DNA of 64,000 bases from G958295645 sp965242735 (GTDB lineage Bacteria > Gemmatimonadota > Gemmatimonadetes > Longimicrobiales > Gaopeijiaceae). Made by a program: the position numbers and the translations under genes. This document shows, in pieces, positions 1 to 10,200 of this stretch; the first letter of the stretch is position 1; each line of letters begins with the position of its first letter. The DNA is taken from assembly GCA_965242735.1 (NCBI GenBank), contig OZ251497.1, forward strand, positions 1,302,001-1,366,000, written 5' to 3'. Under the pieces are notes generated by a model that had not been told where the DNA came from, did no database searches, and was given only the letters and a program-made list of their open reading frames with translations.

Positions 1-1922
1 AGCGGGAACTTCCAGGGTCCCTTGGCGTCGCGCTCCGGCCCCTCGTCCGCCGCCGGTCCCGCCACGTGCCGGGCCCGCGCGCCCTCTTCGGGGTCCAGCG
101 CCCATGTCTCGGCGACGCGGTCCTGGTCGGCGAACGAGGACAGGATGAGCGTCTTCGACTCGCCCACCAGCCCGCCGAGCGGAAATCCGGGATTGGCCGA
201 CGTGAACAAGGTCAGCGACCGGTGCCGCACCATCAGCCACGCGATCCATGCCCCCAGCGGCGCGTAGAAGAGCCACGCCGGCCAGAACTCCCATCGCCGC
301 ATGCGCTCCCAGCGCGCGAGCCAGCGCCGGCGCGCGGCGGCGCTCGAGAGCGCAGCCAGGATCCGGATCGCCAGCAGCGCCCCCACGGCCGAGACCGCGA
401 TCCACGGAAACGCGCGCTCCCGGAATCCCTGGAACCAAGCCGACGAGGCGGCGCCGAACAGCGCGGCGGCCCCGACGAGCAGCGGCGTCCACAGCGCGGC
501 GGCGATCAGCGCCCAGACCGCGAACAGCGCCGAGCGCACGCGGAGCACGCCCGCCGCCACGTAGGTGGGCAGCCGCGTTCCCGGCACGAACCGGCCCCAC
601 AGGATCAGTCCGGGACCGCGTTCGGTGAACCACCGGCACGATCGCGCCAAGTCGTCGGGACGCACGAACCACTTGAGCGGCGCGGCCCTGACGACCGTGG
701 AGCCCGCCAAGCGCCCTGCCGCGTAGAGGAGCAGGTCGCCGACGAAGATGCCCGCGAAGCAGGCCGCCACGCCGGGCAGCCAGGGCAGGGACCCGCGCGC
801 GATCAGCAGACCTGCGCCGATGCAGGCCAAGTCTTCGGACACGAAGGTCGCCAGCGCGATCAGCAGCGCCGTGGTGACCAAGGCCAGACCCGCGACGGGG
901 GGCAAGCCGCCTATGGGCGCCTCGGCTGCGCGCATCCGCTCGGCGACGGCGTCCGCCCGGGTTGCGGCGCCCCCGTTCTCCGTCCGGGCCAGGAAGTCCA
1001 GGATCGGCGAGGCCAGCAGGCCTGGGCGCTGGAACGTCAGGAAGTGGTTGCCGTCGAGCATGACCAGTTCGGACTGGGGCGCGATGCGGTGGTGCTCTCG
1101 GGCGGCTTCCGGCGGGACGAGAAGGTCGTGCTCGCCGTGGACGACGAGGACCGGCTCCGGAAAGCTGGAGAGCAGGCCGCGCAATGGCCGCTGGTCCGTG
1201 TCGTAGAAGTTGCGGGCGTACGCGTGCGTGAGGAGGCCGCCGTCGAGCGCGCCGAAGTGGGGGACGAGTTCGCGGAGCGACCAGAGCGCGGCAAGCTGAA
1301 GCGCGTGGACGGCGTGGTTGAGGTGATAGTCGCCCAGCAGCTCGAATTCCTGCGCGGCCGTGGCGGAGAGCAGCGTGAGGGACGCCAAGCGGCCCGGGTC
1401 CGCCCGGTGCATCTCCAGCGCGACGCCGCCTCCCAGAGAGAAGCCGACCGCGTGGACGGGCCCGACGCCGAGCGAGTCGAGCCATTGGAGCGTCACTTCG
1501 GCATGGGCGCGGATGGAGTAGTCGGGAACGGTGCGCGTGGAAGCGCCGAAGCCGGGCAGGTCCGGCGCGAGCGTTCGCCGGCGCTCGCCGAGAAGGGGCC
1601 CCAGGCCGTCGAAGGCGCCGCCCGATCCGGGGCTGCCGTGGACGAGAAGGACGGGAAGGCCGGCCGCGCCTTCCGAAGGCGTCCATTGCCGGTAGGCGAC
1701 GGTCACCGGCGCGCCCGTGGACGGATGTCCCTCGACGGCCTGGACCTGCTGGCCGGGCCTGGGCAGCCGCGGAGGCGACGGCCAGCGCACGATGTGGGAG
1801 GCCGCCAGCAGCGCCAAGTACGCCAGGAGCAGCCATCGCCGGATCCGCCGACGCTTCCGCCGGAGCGACGGCTTGCGTGGCGCCCCCGGCTGCGCGTCTC
1901 GCCCTTCGCGCGCCTCCGCCAC
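1..1922 (-). CDS. Alpha/beta hydrolase fused to DedA/VTT membrane domain (3' end outside window)
   Basis: The reading frame is open from a GTG at 1922 to the left edge, about 640 codons. The N-terminus has a basic stretch and one hydrophobic helix, then an alpha/beta hydrolase: an HGSPGSGG oxyanion-type loop, the nucleophile elbow GFSLGG, and a late VHGEHD acid/His region ending near DGNHFL. Next comes a hydrophobic block with the SNARE-associated/DedA (VTT) look, including WGRFVPGTRLPTY. The last visible part, beginning near RRWEFWPAWLFYAP and containing TLFTSANPGFPLGG, resembles the N-terminus of proteins I remember as ATP-grasp-like; that is from memory. The gene starts 13 bp after the PlsC-type acyltransferase and is probably in its operon, which suggests lipid or membrane work. 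The GTG has no clear Shine-Dalgarno site, so the start is uncertain. Function is inferred from domains only. Confidence 0.72.
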   Translation of the reverse strand, partial: MAEAREGRDAQPGAPRKPSLRRKRRRIRRWLLLAYLALLAASHIVRWPSPPRLPRPGQQVQAVEGHPSTGAPVTVAYRQWTPSEGAAGLPVLLVHGSPGSGGAFDGLGPLLGERRRTLAPDLPGFGASTRTVPDYSIRAHAEVTLQWLDSLGVGPVHAVGFSLGGGVALEMHRADPGRLASLTLLSATAAQEFELLGDYHLNHAVHALQLAALWSLRELVPHFGALDGGLLTHAYARNFYDTDQRPLRGLLSSFPEPVLVVHGEHDLLVPPEAAREHHRIAPQSELVMLDGNHFLTFQRPGLLASPILDFLARTENGGAATRADAVAERMRAAEAPIGGLPPVAGLALVTTALLIALATFVSEDLACIGAGLLIARGSLPWLPGVAACFAGIFVGDLLLYAAGRLAGSTVVRAAPLKWFVRPDDLARSCRWFTERGPGLILWGRFVPGTRLPTYVAAGVLRVRSALFAVWALIAAALWTPLLVGAAALFGAASSAWFQGFRERAFPWIAVSAVGALLAIRILAALSSAAARRRWLARWERMRRWEFWPAWLFYAPLGAWIAWLMVRHRSLTLFTSANPGFPLGGLVGESKTLILSSFADQDRVAETWALDPEEGARARHVAGPAADEGPERDAKGPWKFP

Positions 1923-1935
1923 TAGACAAAAGCGG

Positions 1936-2712
1936 TCAAGCGACGGGCTGGAACTGCTGCAACATCGCTTCGCGCAACGACCGGGCCAGGGCCTTGCGGT
2001 CCCGCGAACGCAAGGGCCGCTCGCCGAAGTGCACCGCGCAGTCGATGCGCCGCAGTCCGCACAGCCGCAGGAAGTGGCCCACGAAGCCCGCGTCTCCCCA
2101 CCAGCACACGCGGTCCCGGGCGGGAGGCGCGCCGGGCGGCGTTCGGTAGGACAGGGTCAGCCATCGGACCGGTTCGCCGTTTCGGGCGGCCCCGGCGAGC
2201 AGAGAGGAGCGGAACGGCAGGATCGTGGCGCCTTCGGTGCTGGTGGCTTCCGGGAAGATCACGACGGCGTCGCCTCGGTCGAGCGCCGTCTGCATCCGCG
2301 CCAGCACGCGCAGGGCGTCCCGCTTGCGGTTGCGGTCGATGTAGATGGTTCCGGCCATCGTCGCGACCAGTCCGACGAACGGCCAGTTGCGCACCTCGGA
2401 CTTCGAAACGAAGACGACCGGCAGCGCCGACCCGAGCACGATGATGTCCAGGTAGCTCAAGTGGTTCGACGTCACCAAGCCCCCTGCGGGAGGCGGCCCC
2501 GTGCATGCCACGCGCACGCCCAGGATGCGCAACGTGCCCCGGCCCCAAGCGCGGTGTAGCGCACGCCGAACGCGCGCGCGCCTCGCCGCTCCGTTCCGGG
2601 TCGCCAGCGTGGGGAGCCATGCCGCCGCCAGCGCCGCGGCCACCGAGGCGGTCCACGCGAAGACGGCAGGAACTCTGAGGACCGCCCTAGCGGAAGAAGC
2701 TGCGCCGGACAT
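1936..2712 (-). CDS. plsC: PlsC-family 1-acyl-glycerophosphate / lyso-ornithine-lipid O-acyltransferase
   Basis: This 258-residue protein has the hallmarks of the PlsC acyltransferase fold: an N-terminal membrane helix, the catalytic H-x4-D block in TSNHLSYLD, a substrate-binding IYIDRN segment and the FPEATS motif. PlsC enzymes move an acyl chain from acyl-ACP or acyl-CoA to a lysolipid hydroxyl at the inner membrane. The ATG at 2712 lies 26 bp inside the end of the upstream OlsB-like gene, so the two are surely co-transcribed and probably coupled. In ornithine-lipid synthesis OlsB makes lyso-ornithine lipid and OlsA, a PlsC relative, adds the second chain; the pairing favours that role over general phosphatidate synthesis. 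The sequence alone cannot separate the two substrates. Confidence 0.85.
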   Translation of the reverse strand: MSGAASSARAVLRVPAVFAWTASVAAALAAAWLPTLATRNGAARRARVRRALHRAWGRGTLRILGVRVACTGPPPAGGLVTSNHLSYLDIIVLGSALPVVFVSKSEVRNWPFVGLVATMAGTIYIDRNRKRDALRVLARMQTALDRGDAVVIFPEATSTEGATILPFRSSLLAGAARNGEPVRWLTLSYRTPPGAPPARDRVCWWGDAGFVGHFLRLCGLRRIDCAVHFGERPLRSRDRKALARSLREAMLQQFQPVA

Positions 2713-3526
2713 GGGCGTCGAGCTGGCGGGTGTCCAGCATCACGAGAAAATCGATCGTGCCGAATTCCCGGTCCACGGCGGGCGGGCCGCAGATCTTGGC
2801 CCCCAGGCTCAGGTAGCTGTCGAAGAGCGGCGGAATCTTGGTGGCCTCGGGCGCCACCGGAGTCCGCTCGTCGTAGAGGCCGCACTCGAATCCCGGCAGC
2901 GGCCACGCGCGCGCCGAGGGATGGAGATGCCCGTCCTTCACCAGCTGCGCGTGCACGATGTTGCCGACGCGCCCGTCCTGCGTGGTCAGCGAGCAGCAGC
3001 CGAAGAGATGGCGCTTGTCCGTCCACGTCAGGTAGCGCGCCAGTCCCCGCCAGAGCAGGTGCAGCACCCGGCGCGTGCGGTGCTCCTTGGCGATGCAGGC
3101 CCGTCCCACTTCCACGGCGTCGTCCACGACGGCCAGCGGAAACCCGGAGACGTCGAATTCGCGCGCCGAGTAGAAGCCGCAGTTGGCCGCCGCCATCGCC
3201 GACGTCTGCATGCGGTAGGTGCCGACGGCTTGGCCCGTCTCCTCGTCCAGGATCAGCAGATGGTGCAGGGCCTCGTCGAGATCGTCCTGGTCCAGGCCCG
3301 TCGCGTAGGACTCCTCCAGCCCTTCGCCCAGCTCGAGATTGAAGACCTCGAAGCGAAGCCGCTGCACCGCCCGCACCTGCTCCACCGAGCGGGCGAAGGT
3401 CAGGCGGTAGGCGCCCGACGTCAGGTCCTCGCGCGGCAGCGCCTCTTCCGAGACCGGATAGGCAGCCGCCCGTCTTCGGGGGATTCCGGCGCCCTCGGCG
3501 GCCGGGCTTCCCGTTGGCAGATTCAC
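2687..3526 (-). CDS. olsB: OlsB-like ornithine N-acyltransferase (GNAT/hemolysin-like)
   Basis: This 279-residue protein matches the acyl-ACP-dependent N-acyltransferase family (Acetyltransf_5, OlsB/hemolysin-like). Visible landmarks are the RLRFEVFNLELGEGLEESY opening, the YRMQTS strand, EVGRACIAKEHR in the acyl-donor loop, and the late GCCSLTTQD and KIPPLFDSYLSLGA segments. Family members form lyso-ornithine lipid from ornithine and 3-hydroxyacyl-ACP at the cytoplasmic face of the membrane. The chosen start is a GTG 6 bp after the stop of the upstream amidohydrolase, with AGGTAGG just before it. The 3' end overlaps the acyltransferase gene by 26 bp, giving an olsB-olsA-like operon. Other amino-acid lipids or N-acyl amino acids are possible products. 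Confidence 0.8.
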   Translation of the reverse strand: MNLPTGSPAAEGAGIPRRRAAAYPVSEEALPREDLTSGAYRLTFARSVEQVRAVQRLRFEVFNLELGEGLEESYATGLDQDDLDEALHHLLILDEETGQAVGTYRMQTSAMAAANCGFYSAREFDVSGFPLAVVDDAVEVGRACIAKEHRTRRVLHLLWRGLARYLTWTDKRHLFGCCSLTTQDGRVGNIVHAQLVKDGHLHPSARAWPLPGFECGLYDERTPVAPEATKIPPLFDSYLSLGAKICGPPAVDREFGTIDFLVMLDTRQLDAHVRRSFFR

Positions 3527-3532
3527 TGCGGC

Positions 3533-6500
3533 CTACCTGCGGATTCCCGCCGGGGCCCCGGACGCGCGCGCCTCCGGCGGCCGTTGCCGTCGCAGGGTCC
3601 GGGGCGTCGGATGCACTTCGTCCAGCGTGACGCCATCGTGCAGCCGCCCGTCCTTCATGACGTAGCGGACGGCGGCGGTGTGGCGCAGGTCGTCCAGCGG
3701 ATTGCCGTCGAGCACGACGATGTCGGCGAACTTGCCTTTCTCGATGCTTCCGATCTGGTCGCCGAAGCCGATCGCCTCCGCGCCCAGTATGGTGGCGGCC
3801 CTGAGCATGTCGTGATTCGACGCGCCGCCCGCCGCCATGGCCCAGAGCTCCCAGTGGTACCCCAGCCCCTGCAACTGGCCGTGGCTGCCGACCGCCACGC
3901 GGGCGCTGTCCTCCAGCATCTGCTTGACGAACTCGGCGTGGCGCGGAAACACGTGTTCCTCTTCCAGGAACCAGCCCGCGCCGCCGGGACTCCCGCCCGC
4001 GCCCGGTCCGCGCCGCCGGGTCCGCGCGTCGATGTTCTCGCTCGGGACGAAGACGTTGAGCTTGGGATCGTCGTGCACGTTCTCGGTGGCGTAGAACCAG
4101 TTCTCTCCGAACGGTCCGCCGTAGGACACCAGCAGCGTCGGCGAGTTGGTGGTCCCCGACTTCTTGAACAGCTCCACCACGTCCGAATAGATGGGCGCGA
4201 CGGGCAGGTTGTGCTCGACGCCGGGGTAGCCGTCGATGGCGTGGGTCAGGTCGATCTTGAAGTCCAGGCCGCCCTCGGTCGTGGGCATCAGCCGCAGCTC
4301 CTTGGCCGCTTGGATGATCCACTGCCGCTGCTGGCGGTTGCCGCTCATGTACATCTTGATCGTCTTGGTGTCGAAGTACTGCGAGTAGCGCCGCAGCACC
4401 GACTTGGCATGGTCGGCGTCGCGAATGTTCTCGCTGAGGAAGATGCCCGGCCCGGTCGAGTAGATGCGCGGCCCGGTCATGCCGCCGGCGTTCACCCGGT
4501 CGGCGTAGCTCAGGATGTCCGTGGAGGCCGTTTGCGGGTCGCGCGTCGTGGTCACGCCGTAGGACAGCGTGGCGAGGTACTGCCAGACTTCTTCGGGGTG
4601 GATTTCCGGGACCAGCCACTGGGCGTGGTAGTGCGTGTCCACGTAGCCCGGGACCAGCGTGCTGCCCGACACGTCGACGACCGTCGCGCTGTCCGGCACT
4701 TCGACGGAGTCGGCCGATCCCACGGCGACGATGCGGTTGTCCTCCACCAGCACGATCCCGTTCTCGACGACGTGCGGCGCGCCCGTGGAGTCGTCCGCCG
4801 GAGGCGGGGCCATCGTGATGATTCGCCCGCCGCTCAGCGCGACCGTTCCTCGGGGCACGTCGCGGGGCATCTGCGCCTCGATCTTGCGTTCGCGCGCTTC
4901 GTAGCTCTCCGTCGAGTCCGCCAGGACCTCGTCGTCGCCCTCCCGCACGGACGCCGCCTTGGCCGCGAGCTCTTCGGCGGCCATGCGGATCGAGTCGGCG
5001 CGCGCCAGCAAGGAATCGACGCCGACTTGCACCGAGTCCGCCGCGAGCCTGCGGATCTCCTCCTCCAGCTCGTCGGGCACCTCCTCGTCCGCCTTCTCCA
5101 GGCTGTCCGCCTCGGCGCGCTTGTCCTTGAGCGTGTCCGACACGGCTGCGGCCCGGACCCTCAGCAACGCCCGCGCGTGCGCGACTTCCTCTTCCTGCGC
5201 CTCGTCGGCCTCCACTTCCTGCAGGTCGTAGCTGAACAGCACGTTGCCCATGGCCCAGTGGACCGCGCCGCCGTCCGCCGCCCAGGACGGGAATTCGCCC
5301 CCGATGTCCGTCAGCTTGCGGACCGGAAGCGGCGAGCCGCCGAGGTTGAGGAGGTTGACGGTGGGCGGGTCGTCCCCCAGCTCGGCCAAGTCCACCGCGT
5401 AGATGTCCCTTCCGATCTGCACGAAGGCGCGTCCGCCTTGCGGGGACGCCATGATCAAGCCCGCCGGCGCAATGCCGCCCGGCTCGGCCGACGGGTCGGG
5501 GTCCCGCCAAGCGGGCCCGCCGCCTGCGCGCGCCGGTCTCTTGCGCCACGGAAACACGCGTCTCGGCAGCTGTTCCCACTGGTCGCCGCGCGGATCGCCG
5601 ATGCCCGCGACGCCTTGCCGGCCGCGCACCACCAGGTGGCGCTTCACGTCCGTGCCGTCCCAACGGAACGAGACCAAGCCCTCGACCGGGCTGTAGGCGT
5701 AGATGCGGTCGGGATCGTCCTGCACGAAGTGAGGCGTGTCGCGCAGCCCCGTCGGCGAGATCAGCGTGGGCTCGGCAGGCGCGGCGCCGTCGGAGGGCAC
5801 CCACACGAACTCGCCGCCCAAGGGCCCGAAGAACGCTCCCGAGGCTTCCTTGAGCTGCCGCGCCGCGGCCTTGGACGCCACGATCCTGTCGCCGCCGGGC
5901 GACCAGGCCACGTTGTAGAACATGGCCGGCGAAGCCGTCAGCCGCACCGGCGCGCCGCCTGCCGCGGGCGCCTTCATGACGTGGCCGCCGTCCGCGTCGT
6001 CCCATGTGGCGTAGGCGATCCACTGTCCGTCCGGCGACCACCGCGGATGGAACTCGCCCACGTCGGCGTCCGTGACGCGCTGGGCTTCCGCGTCGTCGTC
6101 CAGCGCCTTGGTCCACAGGCGGTCGAACGCGGTGAAGGCGATGCGGCCGCCGTCGGGCGACGCCGCGGGACTGCGGATCTGGCTGGCCGTCACCATCGCC
6201 GTGGTGTCGAACGCGTAGTCGAACTTCACTTCCGGGCCCACGGCGAGCTCCACGGCCGCTTCGAACGGGATCTCCGCCGCGTCGCTTCCGTCCATCGGGA
6301 CGCGCCAGATCTTGCCCCCGTACGACGCCACGATCGCCGATCCGTCCGGCAAGAAGGCGTAGCCCGGCATCACGTCCAGCGGCGCGCGCGATTCCTGCTC
6401 GTCGCGCTGCACGGGGTACGCCAGCCAGTCCTCGTCGCCCGTCTCCAGATTGCGCTTGCGCAGCCCCGTGTCGGCGTTGTGGCGCGACGCGTACACCAGC

Positions 6501-7225
6501 CAGCGGCCGTCGGGCGACACGGCGGGCCTCATGCCCGAGCCGTAGCGGTTGGTGACGGTCGTGGTCGTGCCCGTCTCGCGATCGTAGCGGGCCAGCTGGT
6601 AGCGCGGCAGCACCGCGTTGTACTCCCAGTCGCCGAAGGATCGCGCGTACCAGACGTGGCGGCCGTCGGAGCCGAACGCCGCGCCGATCATCTTGACCGT
6701 GCCCGCATGATTGCCGAGGGCCAGCGGCGAACCGCGCTCGGCGTGGTAGAGGAAGAGCTTGGCCGTGCCGCCCAGCCCGGACGAACGGCTGACCGCGATG
6801 TACTCGCCGTCGGGCGCCCACTCGGGCGACAGGAACAAGTTGCCGTTCCCGCGCGACACCTGCGTGGTGTCGGTCTTGTCCAGCCGCATCGTCCACAGAT
6901 TGTCGCCGCCGCTTCGGTCCGACACGAACGCGACGCTCTCGCCGTCCGGGCTGAACCGGGGCTGCGTCTCGTAGGCCATGCCGACCAGCAGCGGCGAAGC
7001 CTCTCCGCCGGCGACGGGCAGGGTGTAGAGGTCGCCCAGCAGGTCGAAGACGATGGTCTGGCCGTCCGGGCTCACGTCCAGGGAAATCCACGTGCCTTCG
7101 GTGGCCGTGAACTCGGCGGTCCGCTGCGCCGGCAACGGAAGGGGATCCGGGCGCCCGCCGGGCCGTTGCGCCTCGGCCGCCGCCGGTCCCAGCGCCAGCG
7201 CCAGAAGGACGAGGCGGGCGCTCAT
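3533..7225 (-). CDS. Secreted TolB-propeller amidohydrolase (downstream copy)
   Basis: The 1230-residue product starts with a Sec signal (MSARLVLLALALGPAAAEAQ). Residues about 35-660 form a TolB/PD40-type beta-propeller with many SPDG repeats (DVSPDGQT, RFSPDGES, RWSPDGQW). The C-terminal third is a metal-dependent amidohydrolase: the HxH motif in VDTHYH, the H of LTHAIDGYPGVEH, VGSHGQLQG, and the closing GSIEKGKFADIVVLDGNP typical of dihydroorotase-like deacetylases. Substrate is unknown; peptides or cyclic amides are usual guesses. Compared with its upstream neighbour it carries an extra Glu/Ala-rich, probably coiled-coil insertion at about residues 668-782 between the two domains. Its ATG overlaps the stop of the upstream paralogue by 4 bp (ATGA), so the two are translationally coupled. 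Confidence 0.88.
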   Translation of the reverse strand: MSARLVLLALALGPAAAEAQRPGGRPDPLPLPAQRTAEFTATEGTWISLDVSPDGQTIVFDLLGDLYTLPVAGGEASPLLVGMAYETQPRFSPDGESVAFVSDRSGGDNLWTMRLDKTDTTQVSRGNGNLFLSPEWAPDGEYIAVSRSSGLGGTAKLFLYHAERGSPLALGNHAGTVKMIGAAFGSDGRHVWYARSFGDWEYNAVLPRYQLARYDRETGTTTTVTNRYGSGMRPAVSPDGRWLVYASRHNADTGLRKRNLETGDEDWLAYPVQRDEQESRAPLDVMPGYAFLPDGSAIVASYGGKIWRVPMDGSDAAEIPFEAAVELAVGPEVKFDYAFDTTAMVTASQIRSPAASPDGGRIAFTAFDRLWTKALDDDAEAQRVTDADVGEFHPRWSPDGQWIAYATWDDADGGHVMKAPAAGGAPVRLTASPAMFYNVAWSPGGDRIVASKAAARQLKEASGAFFGPLGGEFVWVPSDGAAPAEPTLISPTGLRDTPHFVQDDPDRIYAYSPVEGLVSFRWDGTDVKRHLVVRGRQGVAGIGDPRGDQWEQLPRRVFPWRKRPARAGGGPAWRDPDPSAEPGGIAPAGLIMASPQGGRAFVQIGRDIYAVDLAELGDDPPTVNLLNLGGSPLPVRKLTDIGGEFPSWAADGGAVHWAMGNVLFSYDLQEVEADEAQEEEVAHARALLRVRAAAVSDTLKDKRAEADSLEKADEEVPDELEEEIRRLAADSVQVGVDSLLARADSIRMAAEELAAKAASVREGDDEVLADSTESYEARERKIEAQMPRDVPRGTVALSGGRIITMAPPPADDSTGAPHVVENGIVLVEDNRIVAVGSADSVEVPDSATVVDVSGSTLVPGYVDTHYHAQWLVPEIHPEEVWQYLATLSYGVTTTRDPQTASTDILSYADRVNAGGMTGPRIYSTGPGIFLSENIRDADHAKSVLRRYSQYFDTKTIKMYMSGNRQQRQWIIQAAKELRLMPTTEGGLDFKIDLTHAIDGYPGVEHNLPVAPIYSDVVELFKKSGTTNSPTLLVSYGGPFGENWFYATENVHDDPKLNVFVPSENIDARTRRRGPGAGGSPGGAGWFLEEEHVFPRHAEFVKQMLEDSARVAVGSHGQLQGLGYHWELWAMAAGGASNHDMLRAATILGAEAIGFGDQIGSIEKGKFADIVVLDGNPLDDLRHTAAVRYVMKDGRLHDGVTLDEVHPTPRTLRRQRPPEARASGAPAGIRR

Positions 7226-10200
7226 CGGGCCTCTCCCCGAATGCCGGCCCGCACGTCGGGCGCGGTGTTCCTCCACGGTTCCGCCGGGGCCGGCCTCTGT
7301 CTCGGCCACAGCTCGTCCAGCGTGTCGCCGTCGTACAACCGTCCGTTCATCATCACTTTGTCGATCGTGTTGGTGTTGCGGATGTCGTCCAGGGGATTCG
7401 CGTCCAGGATCACCAGGTCCGCCAGCTTGCCGGGTTCGATGGAGCCGAGGTCGCGGCCCAGTCCGATCGCCTCGGCGCCCATGAGGGTGGCGGCCCGAAG
7501 CGCGTCGTGCTCGTCCATGCCGCCGCTCTGAAGCGCCCAGAGTTCCCAGTGGTACCCCAGGCCCTGCAACTGTCCGTGGCTCCCCACGCCCGTCTTGCCG
7601 CCGCCTTCCAGCAGCTGCGCCAGCCAGCCGGAGTGCTTCTCGAAGGCGTACTCCTCTTCCATGAACCACCCCGCGGGCCCCGGACCGGTCGTCTGCAACC
7701 GGCGGGCCTTGAAGTCCAGCTCGCGCTTGGGCGTGAAGTGAAGCAGCTTCTCGTCTCCGAACACGTCCTCGTGCGTGTAGAACCAGTTCTCCGCCCATGG
7801 ACCGCCGTAGGTGACCAGAAGCGTGGGCGAATTGACGGTGCCGGACGCGGCGAAGAGCTCCACCACGTCGCCGTACGCCGGCACGATCGGCAGCGAGTGC
7901 TCGATGCCGGGATAGCCGTCCATGGCGTGGGTGAGGTTCAGGCGGTAGTCCAGCCCGCCCTCGGTGGTCGGCATGAGCTCCAGCTCGTGCGCCGCCATGA
8001 TCAGCCACTGCCGCTGCCGCCGGTTGCCGGACATGTACATCTTGAACGTCTTGGTGTCGTAGTAGTCGCTGTACTTGCGCAGCACGTCGAGCGCGTGCTC
8101 GTAGCTTCGCACGGCGTCGAAGGAGAACACGCCCGGACCCGTGTGGTAGACGCGCGGCCCCGTGATCTTGCCGGCTCGCACCATGTCCTCGTAGGACAGC
8201 ACGTCCGTGGTGGCCGTCTGCGGATCGCGGGTCGTCGTGACGCCGTAGGCCAGGTTCGCCAAGTAGATCCAAGGGCGCGCCCAGTGCAGGCCCCACAGGT
8301 TCCACATGTGCGCGTGCGTGTCCACGAAGCCGGGCACGATGGTCTTGCCGGACACGTCGATCACGCGGGCGCCCTCCGGCACGTCGCCCGGTCCGGCCTC
8401 CACCGACCGAATGCGGTTGTTCGCCACCACGACGTCGGCGTTGCGCACGATCTCGTCGCCGTTCATGGTGATCGCCGTGGCTCCGCGCAGCACGACGACG
8501 CCTTGGGGGATGTCTCTCGGGGCCTCGACGCGAATCCGCTGCTCGCCGGGCTCGTAGTCCGCGTCGTTCGCGGCGGCGTCCAGGTCGTAGGAAAAAAGGG
8601 CGTTGCCCAGCGACCAGTGAATGGTCCGCCCGTCGCCGCTCCAAGCCGGGAACTCCACGCCCAGCTCGTTCAGCTTGCGGACCGGCACGGCCGCCGAATC
8701 CGGCTTGAAGACGTCGACCTCGGGGAGCGTCGCGCCCAGGTCGGGCACGGTCACGGCGTACAGCTCGGCGCCGACCTGCGCCAGCGCTTGATCGCCGGCG
8801 GGCGCCATCATCACCAAGCCGGCGGACCGGCGCGGCACCAGCTCCCGTGGCTGCTCCGGCCCGAATTCCGCCGGCATCGCCAAGCCTGAGTGCGGCGTAG
8901 CCCGGTAGCCCGGCGACACGCTCCCCGCGTCCACGTCGATGCGGGCCGTGACCCGCAAGTGAAGCTTGGCGTCGGTGTCGTCCCAGCGCGCCGAACTCAA
9001 GGCCAGCGTGGCCGGTGCGGCGGACGGCGACCCCGGGACCGGCGCCGCCTGCCCGAAGCCGTAGTAGAAGATGCGGTCGGGATCGGCGGTGAAGTGCGGG
9101 GCGCTGCGGCCCGCGGTGGGGCCGACGACCGTCGCCGCGCCGCCCGACGCGGGAATCCACACGAAGTGCGGATCGAGATCGTAGCCGAACGGCTCGACGG
9201 CTTCCTGGAGATTGCGCCGCGCCGACCGCGCCGCGACGATGCGTTCGCCGTCCGGCGACCAAGCCAGATCCCGGTAGTAGGCGGGCTCTGCGGTGAGCGT
9301 GGTGGCCCTGCCGCCGTCCGCGGACACCCGGCGGACATGTCCCTGGCCCGCGTCGTCGTCCCACGTCACGTAGGCGATCCACCGGCCGTCGGGCGACCAC
9401 ACCGGCCCGAACTCGCCGACTTCGTCCTCCGTCAGACGCCGCGGCTCCCCGTCCGGCAAGGCGGCCGCGTAGAGCCTGTCGAGCGCCACGAACGCCACGC
9501 GGTCCCCCGAAGGCGACGGCCGGGCGTCGCGAATCTGCTTGACCGTGAACGTGGGCGTGTCCTCGACGGGGTACTCGAATTCGACTTCCGGCCCGATGGC
9601 CACCTCCGCGTCCACGGAGAAGGGAATTTCGGCCGGATCGCCGCCGTCCACCGGCACCCGCCAGATGCGTCCGCCGTACGACATCACCAGCGCGTCCGAC
9701 TCGGGCGTGAAGGCGTAGCCGGGCAACACGTCCATGTTCGACGTGGATTCCTTGTCGTCGCGCTGCACGGGGTAGGCCAGCCAGCGTTCGTCGCCCGACT
9801 GCAGGTCGCGGAGGCGCAGACCGGTGTCGGCGTCTTCGCGGCTGCCGTACGCCAGCAGCTTGCCGTCCGGCGACACGGCGGGCCGAAACGCGGAGCCGTA
9901 GCGGCTGGTGGCGGGCGTCCGGGTCCCGGTCCGGCGGTCGTACATCCAGAGCTGGTACTGCGGGAAGATGGCGTTGTAGCTCCAAGTGCCCTGGCGCTGC
10001 GCGTACCAGATGAAGCGGCCGTCCGGTCCCACGGCGGGTCCCAGGAAGCGCTGCCCCGGCGTGCCTCCCACCATCTCCAGCCCCGTCCCGCCGTCCACGT
10101 GGTAGAGCCAGAGCTTCTCCAGCCCCCGCCGGGGCGCCGCGCGCGACACGAGCACGTACTTGCCGTCGGGCATCCATTCGGGGGACAGAAAGCGGCTGCC

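Noticed and set aside
66..1925. Long open frame on the plus strand across the hydrolase-DedA gene
   Set aside because: Arg/Gln/Gly/Pro-rich product with no motif; the minus strand has clear alpha/beta hydrolase and DedA motifs. High GC leaves the antisense frame open.
2501..7531. Open frame of about 1676 codons opposite the acyltransferase and amidohydrolase genes
   Set aside because: Antisense shadow; composition is His/Arg/Val/Gly-rich and no domain is visible, while the minus strand carries well-known motifs.
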